In this document: one piece after another, positions 61,694-64,000 of the stretch
Position numbering within the stretch: position 1 is the stretch's first letter
Layout of the letters: each line of letters starts with the position of its first letter
NCBI GenBank assembly: GCA_029974635.1
Contig: JARKQY010000058.1
Location: 62,001-126,000 of the forward strand
DNA: 64,000 bases
Direction of reading: 5' to 3'
Origin: Bacillota bacterium
GTDB taxonomy: Bacteria; Bacillota; UBA4882; UBA8346
Translations under genes and position numbers: made by a program
The notes under the pieces: model-generated
The model's database searches: none
Told to the model about the DNA's origin: nothing
What the model saw: only the letters and a program-made list of their open reading frames with translations

Positions 61694-63064
61694 ATGAGTA
61701 GTAAATTCCGTGAAAAATTTTTGGCCGGACTTTGGCGAAACAAATATCTTTTTTTCCTTTATCTTTGGGTGGTCGTAATCTTTATTCTTATTTTTGCCTA
61801 TTTTGGCCTGACGGCAGGCCGGATTACAGCCGGGTTAAAAGTCAGCGAGGCCGACATCGGGGGCTTAAAGATCCCGGAAGCCTCCAGGATGCTAGCCTAT
61901 AAACTTAATCCCCAAATGAACAAGAAAATAATTTTGGTTTATAACAACCGGACATTAAGCGTAGTCCCAAGCGCTATCGGGATTCGTATCAACATACCGC
62001 GGACAGTCAATAAGGCATATCGTATCGGCCGCACCGGCCCGGTTTGGACCCGTCTTATCAAGCGAGTTCGGGCTTATCGAAACGGAGTGAACGTAAAACC
62101 GGTTTTTCATTATAATCAGAATACGCTAGAAGCATTCTACCGGATGTTGGATGCCATCATTGCCGTTGAGCCGATCCGTTCCGTCATTACTGTAAACCGG
62201 AAGGGTGAAATCACGTATACACCGAGTCGCGTTGGCAAAGCCGTGGATCATCAACTGCTAACCAAGTTATTGGAAAATGCCGCTTCATCACGGAAAATAA
62301 ACCGGATAGAGATTCCGGTTAAAGATGTGGCGCCACCCTTGACTGAGGGGGATATTTCCCACTGGGGCCTGGATCAGGTCATGGGCATCTATAGCACTAA
62401 ATTTGACCCTACTACCAGCGACCGGGTGCAAAATTTGATAACTGCCTGCAGCGCCCTTGATAATTCATTAATCTATCCGGGACAAAGCTTTTCATTTAAT
62501 ACTTGGGTGGGTCCCCGGGTCTCCGAAGCCGGATATAAAGAAGCTCCGGTTATCTTTTCGGGGAAATTAATTCCAGGGGTGGGTGGTGGCGTTTGCCAGG
62601 TCTCTTCGACGCTTTATAATTCCGTGTTATTATCCAATTTAAAAATCATCCAACGATTTAATCACAGTTTACCCAGTACCTACGTGCCTATCGGCAGGGA
62701 TGCCACCGTTGTTTACGGCGGGATTGATTTTATTTTTCAAAATACCAATCAGAACCCGATTTTAATTGTTGCCAAAGTAGAATCGCCTTATATTGTAATC
62801 GCCATTTTGGGTAGGAAAACTGGCTGGGAAAAGATTATTCTCGAGGAGAAAACAGTTGCAACTTATCCTTTTTCCCAGAAGGAAATTTCGGATCCCGGAC
62901 TCCCCAAGGGGACCCGCCAAAAAATTCAAGATGGACTCCAAGGTTATAAAGTTGAATTATGGCGCGAAGTAATTCAAAATGATGGCCAAACCCAAAAAGA
63001 ATTGGTGAATACCAGTATATATCCGGCCTATCCTGAAGAATATAAAATTGGCACCAAAGGTTAA
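61694..63064 (+). CDS. VanW-family cell-envelope protein
   Basis: A 456-residue protein with an N-terminal membrane helix (about 18-40), a YoaR-type putative peptidoglycan-binding domain (about 85-215) and a VanW domain with PGQSFSFNTWVGPRVSEAGY, GKLIPGVGGGVCQVSSTLYN and NPILI. VanW proteins are found next to glycopeptide-resistance genes in enterococci, but most family members are not; no vanHAX genes are here. Function is unknown. No canonical RBS was needed to choose ATG 61694, which follows GGGGGATCGGG. Confidence 0.88.
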   Translation: MSSKFREKFLAGLWRNKYLFFLYLWVVVIFILIFAYFGLTAGRITAGLKVSEADIGGLKIPEASRMLAYKLNPQMNKKIILVYNNRTLSVVPSAIGIRINIPRTVNKAYRIGRTGPVWTRLIKRVRAYRNGVNVKPVFHYNQNTLEAFYRMLDAIIAVEPIRSVITVNRKGEITYTPSRVGKAVDHQLLTKLLENAASSRKINRIEIPVKDVAPPLTEGDISHWGLDQVMGIYSTKFDPTTSDRVQNLITACSALDNSLIYPGQSFSFNTWVGPRVSEAGYKEAPVIFSGKLIPGVGGGVCQVSSTLYNSVLLSNLKIIQRFNHSLPSTYVPIGRDATVVYGGIDFIFQNTNQNPILIVAKVESPYIVIAILGRKTGWEKIILEEKTVATYPFSQKEISDPGLPKGTRQKIQDGLQGYKVELWREVIQNDGQTQKELVNTSIYPAYPEEYKIGTKG

Positions 63065-63087
63065 CTTCTTGGGGGCGATGGATCATT

Positions 63088-64000
63088 GTGAATCTTCCGG
63101 ATATTAAGAAAATGATTATTTTATGTTTAAGCCCGCTGGGGGATACTTTATTCGCCACGCCGGCCATTCGAGCTCTAGGTGAAAATTTGCCCGGGGCTCG
63201 AGCTATTATTATCGCGAGCCAATCGGCTGCAAGGATTTTAAAATCCAATCCCTACGGAATGGAAATAGCAGTATGCCATGATCAATGGACTTTTTTCAAA
63301 CACATAGCTGCGCTCCGCAAAGAAAATTATGATATTGCCCTAAGCTTATCACAGCTTGGAAGTTTTTTTACCCGTTTTTGCGGGACAACCCTTCACCGGG
63401 ATTTTTTTGATATTGATAACCGGCCGAACCAAACGGTTATCGAAATGTGTTTACAGGTAGTCAGCTTGCTCAACCTTCCTTTAAAATCAAGGAAAACCGA
63501 GTTTTGGATGCATAATACGGAGGCCGTTGCGGCTGAGAGTAAAATAATTCAACATTTGGAGACACTGAATTATTCCGGAACCCCGCTGATTGCAATTCAT
63601 TGCGGTGGTCATTATTTTAGCAGAAAACGCTGGCCGGTTGTTAATTTTATTAAACTCATCCGCATGCTGCACTCAAAAATCGGGATGCAAGCAGTATTGA
63701 TCGGGGGGAGGGAAGATTGTGAGAACTCATGCATCATTCAGACGGAAATTCCCCAAGTTATGAACCTGACCGGTCTTTTGAAGCTGGAAGAGACGGCCGC
63801 CCTGCTAAAAAGGTGCCGGTTATTAATCGGGAATGATTCCGGGCCGCTCCATTTAGGAGCGGCGGTTGGGGTTCCAACTCTCGGGCTATTCGGCCCGACG
63901 GCTCCCAGGCAGTTCTACCCTTATCTCCCTCCTTTTCATCATTTGATATATAAGGCTATGCCGTGCAGTCCTTGTTATAAATTCGGCGGCGGTTTATGGC
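63088..64000 (+). CDS. Glycosyltransferase family 9 (heptosyltransferase-like), 3' end missing
   Basis: A lipopolysaccharide heptosyltransferase-type enzyme; 304 codons are visible. It has CLSPLGDTLFATPAIRAL at the start, IAIHCGGHYFSRKRWPV, VLIGGREDCEN, MNLTGLLKLEETAALLKRCR and the donor-binding NDSGPLHLGAAVGVPTLGLFG with GPTAP after it. The GTG at 63088 is the likely start, about ten bases after GGGGGCG. Such enzymes add heptose to LPS inner core, which suits an outer membrane with LPS, although GT9 members can have other roles. It runs off the window. Confidence 0.88.
   Translation, partial: MNLPDIKKMIILCLSPLGDTLFATPAIRALGENLPGARAIIIASQSAARILKSNPYGMEIAVCHDQWTFFKHIAALRKENYDIALSLSQLGSFFTRFCGTTLHRDFFDIDNRPNQTVIEMCLQVVSLLNLPLKSRKTEFWMHNTEAVAAESKIIQHLETLNYSGTPLIAIHCGGHYFSRKRWPVVNFIKLIRMLHSKIGMQAVLIGGREDCENSCIIQTEIPQVMNLTGLLKLEETAALLKRCRLLIGNDSGPLHLGAAVGVPTLGLFGPTAPRQFYPYLPPFHHLIYKAMPCSPCYKFGGGLW

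Noticed and set aside
61694-63064. Vancomycin-resistance determinant, suggested by the VanW domain
   Set aside because: No vanH, vanA/B, vanX or two-component genes are nearby; VanW proteins are widespread in non-resistant Bacillota.
1-64000. CRISPR arrays, prophage or complete insertion sequences
   Set aside because: No regularly spaced direct repeats, phage structural genes or transposase frames were seen on either strand.

Overview
The window looks like chromosomal core DNA of a spore-forming, flagellated, chemotactic member of the Bacillota (Firmicutes) that has an outer membrane. Signs of a Bacillota background are strong AGGAGG-type ribosome binding sites, many TTG and GTG starts, a PHP-rapZ-yvcK cluster, a YyaC-type spore protein, CotF-like coat proteins and a SleB-like cortex hydrolase. 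Signs of a diderm envelope are the flagellar L-ring and P-ring genes flgH and flgI, two porin-like proteins with a signal peptide and a C-terminal Trp, a third beta-barrel-like protein, and a family 9 (heptosyltransferase-like) glycosyltransferase at the right edge. A Hydrogenispora/Limnochordia-like or other diderm Bacillota lineage fits, but the species cannot be fixed from the sequence alone.

Layout. 1-7 kb: SleB/LysM hydrolase (partial), class A penicillin-binding protein, rmuC, murI and an aminotransferase. 7.1-12 kb: tRNA-Leu and a cheD-cheA-cheW-cheR-cheY cluster. 11.9-15.6 kb: a DUF1670-like gene and two tandem porin-like genes, each behind the same conserved leader, with a DUF1670 remnant between them. 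16-20.8 kb: ddl, a PHP phosphoesterase, rapZ and yvcK. 21.1-26.1 kb: flgF-flgG-flgA-flgH-flgI-flgJ, with an attenuator-like structured RNA between flgF and flgG. 26-31.4 kb: a membrane protein, a MITE-like element, a methyltransferase, glgA with a GalT/HIT-like partner, tRNA-Thr and a 50-residue protein gene. 31.4-36 kb: a beta-barrel protein, leuCDB behind a near-consensus promoter, and a zinc-ribbon protein. 36.4-40.4 kb: ftsE-ftsX-M23 peptidase-S41 peptidase. 40.7-45.8 kb: uvrB-uvrA behind a probable LexA box. 45.9-53.8 kb: a secreted protein of unknown function and a branched-chain amino-acid ABC transporter with two substrate-binding proteins. 54-64 kb: uvrC, a GC-rich multi-hairpin element, a HAD phosphatase, a cyclase-family hydrolase, two CotF-like genes, an orphan MsmX-type ATPase, yyaC, a VanW protein and the glycosyltransferase.

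Most genes are housekeeping or envelope-related. There is no intact transposase, prophage or CRISPR array. The most unusual material is non-coding: a four-helix junction overlapping a terminator upstream of flgG, a 94-nt leader kept nearly identical in front of two diverged porin genes, a closed three-way-junction-like element after uvrC, a two-copy hairpin repeat near both ends of the window, and a MITE-like inverted-repeat element.
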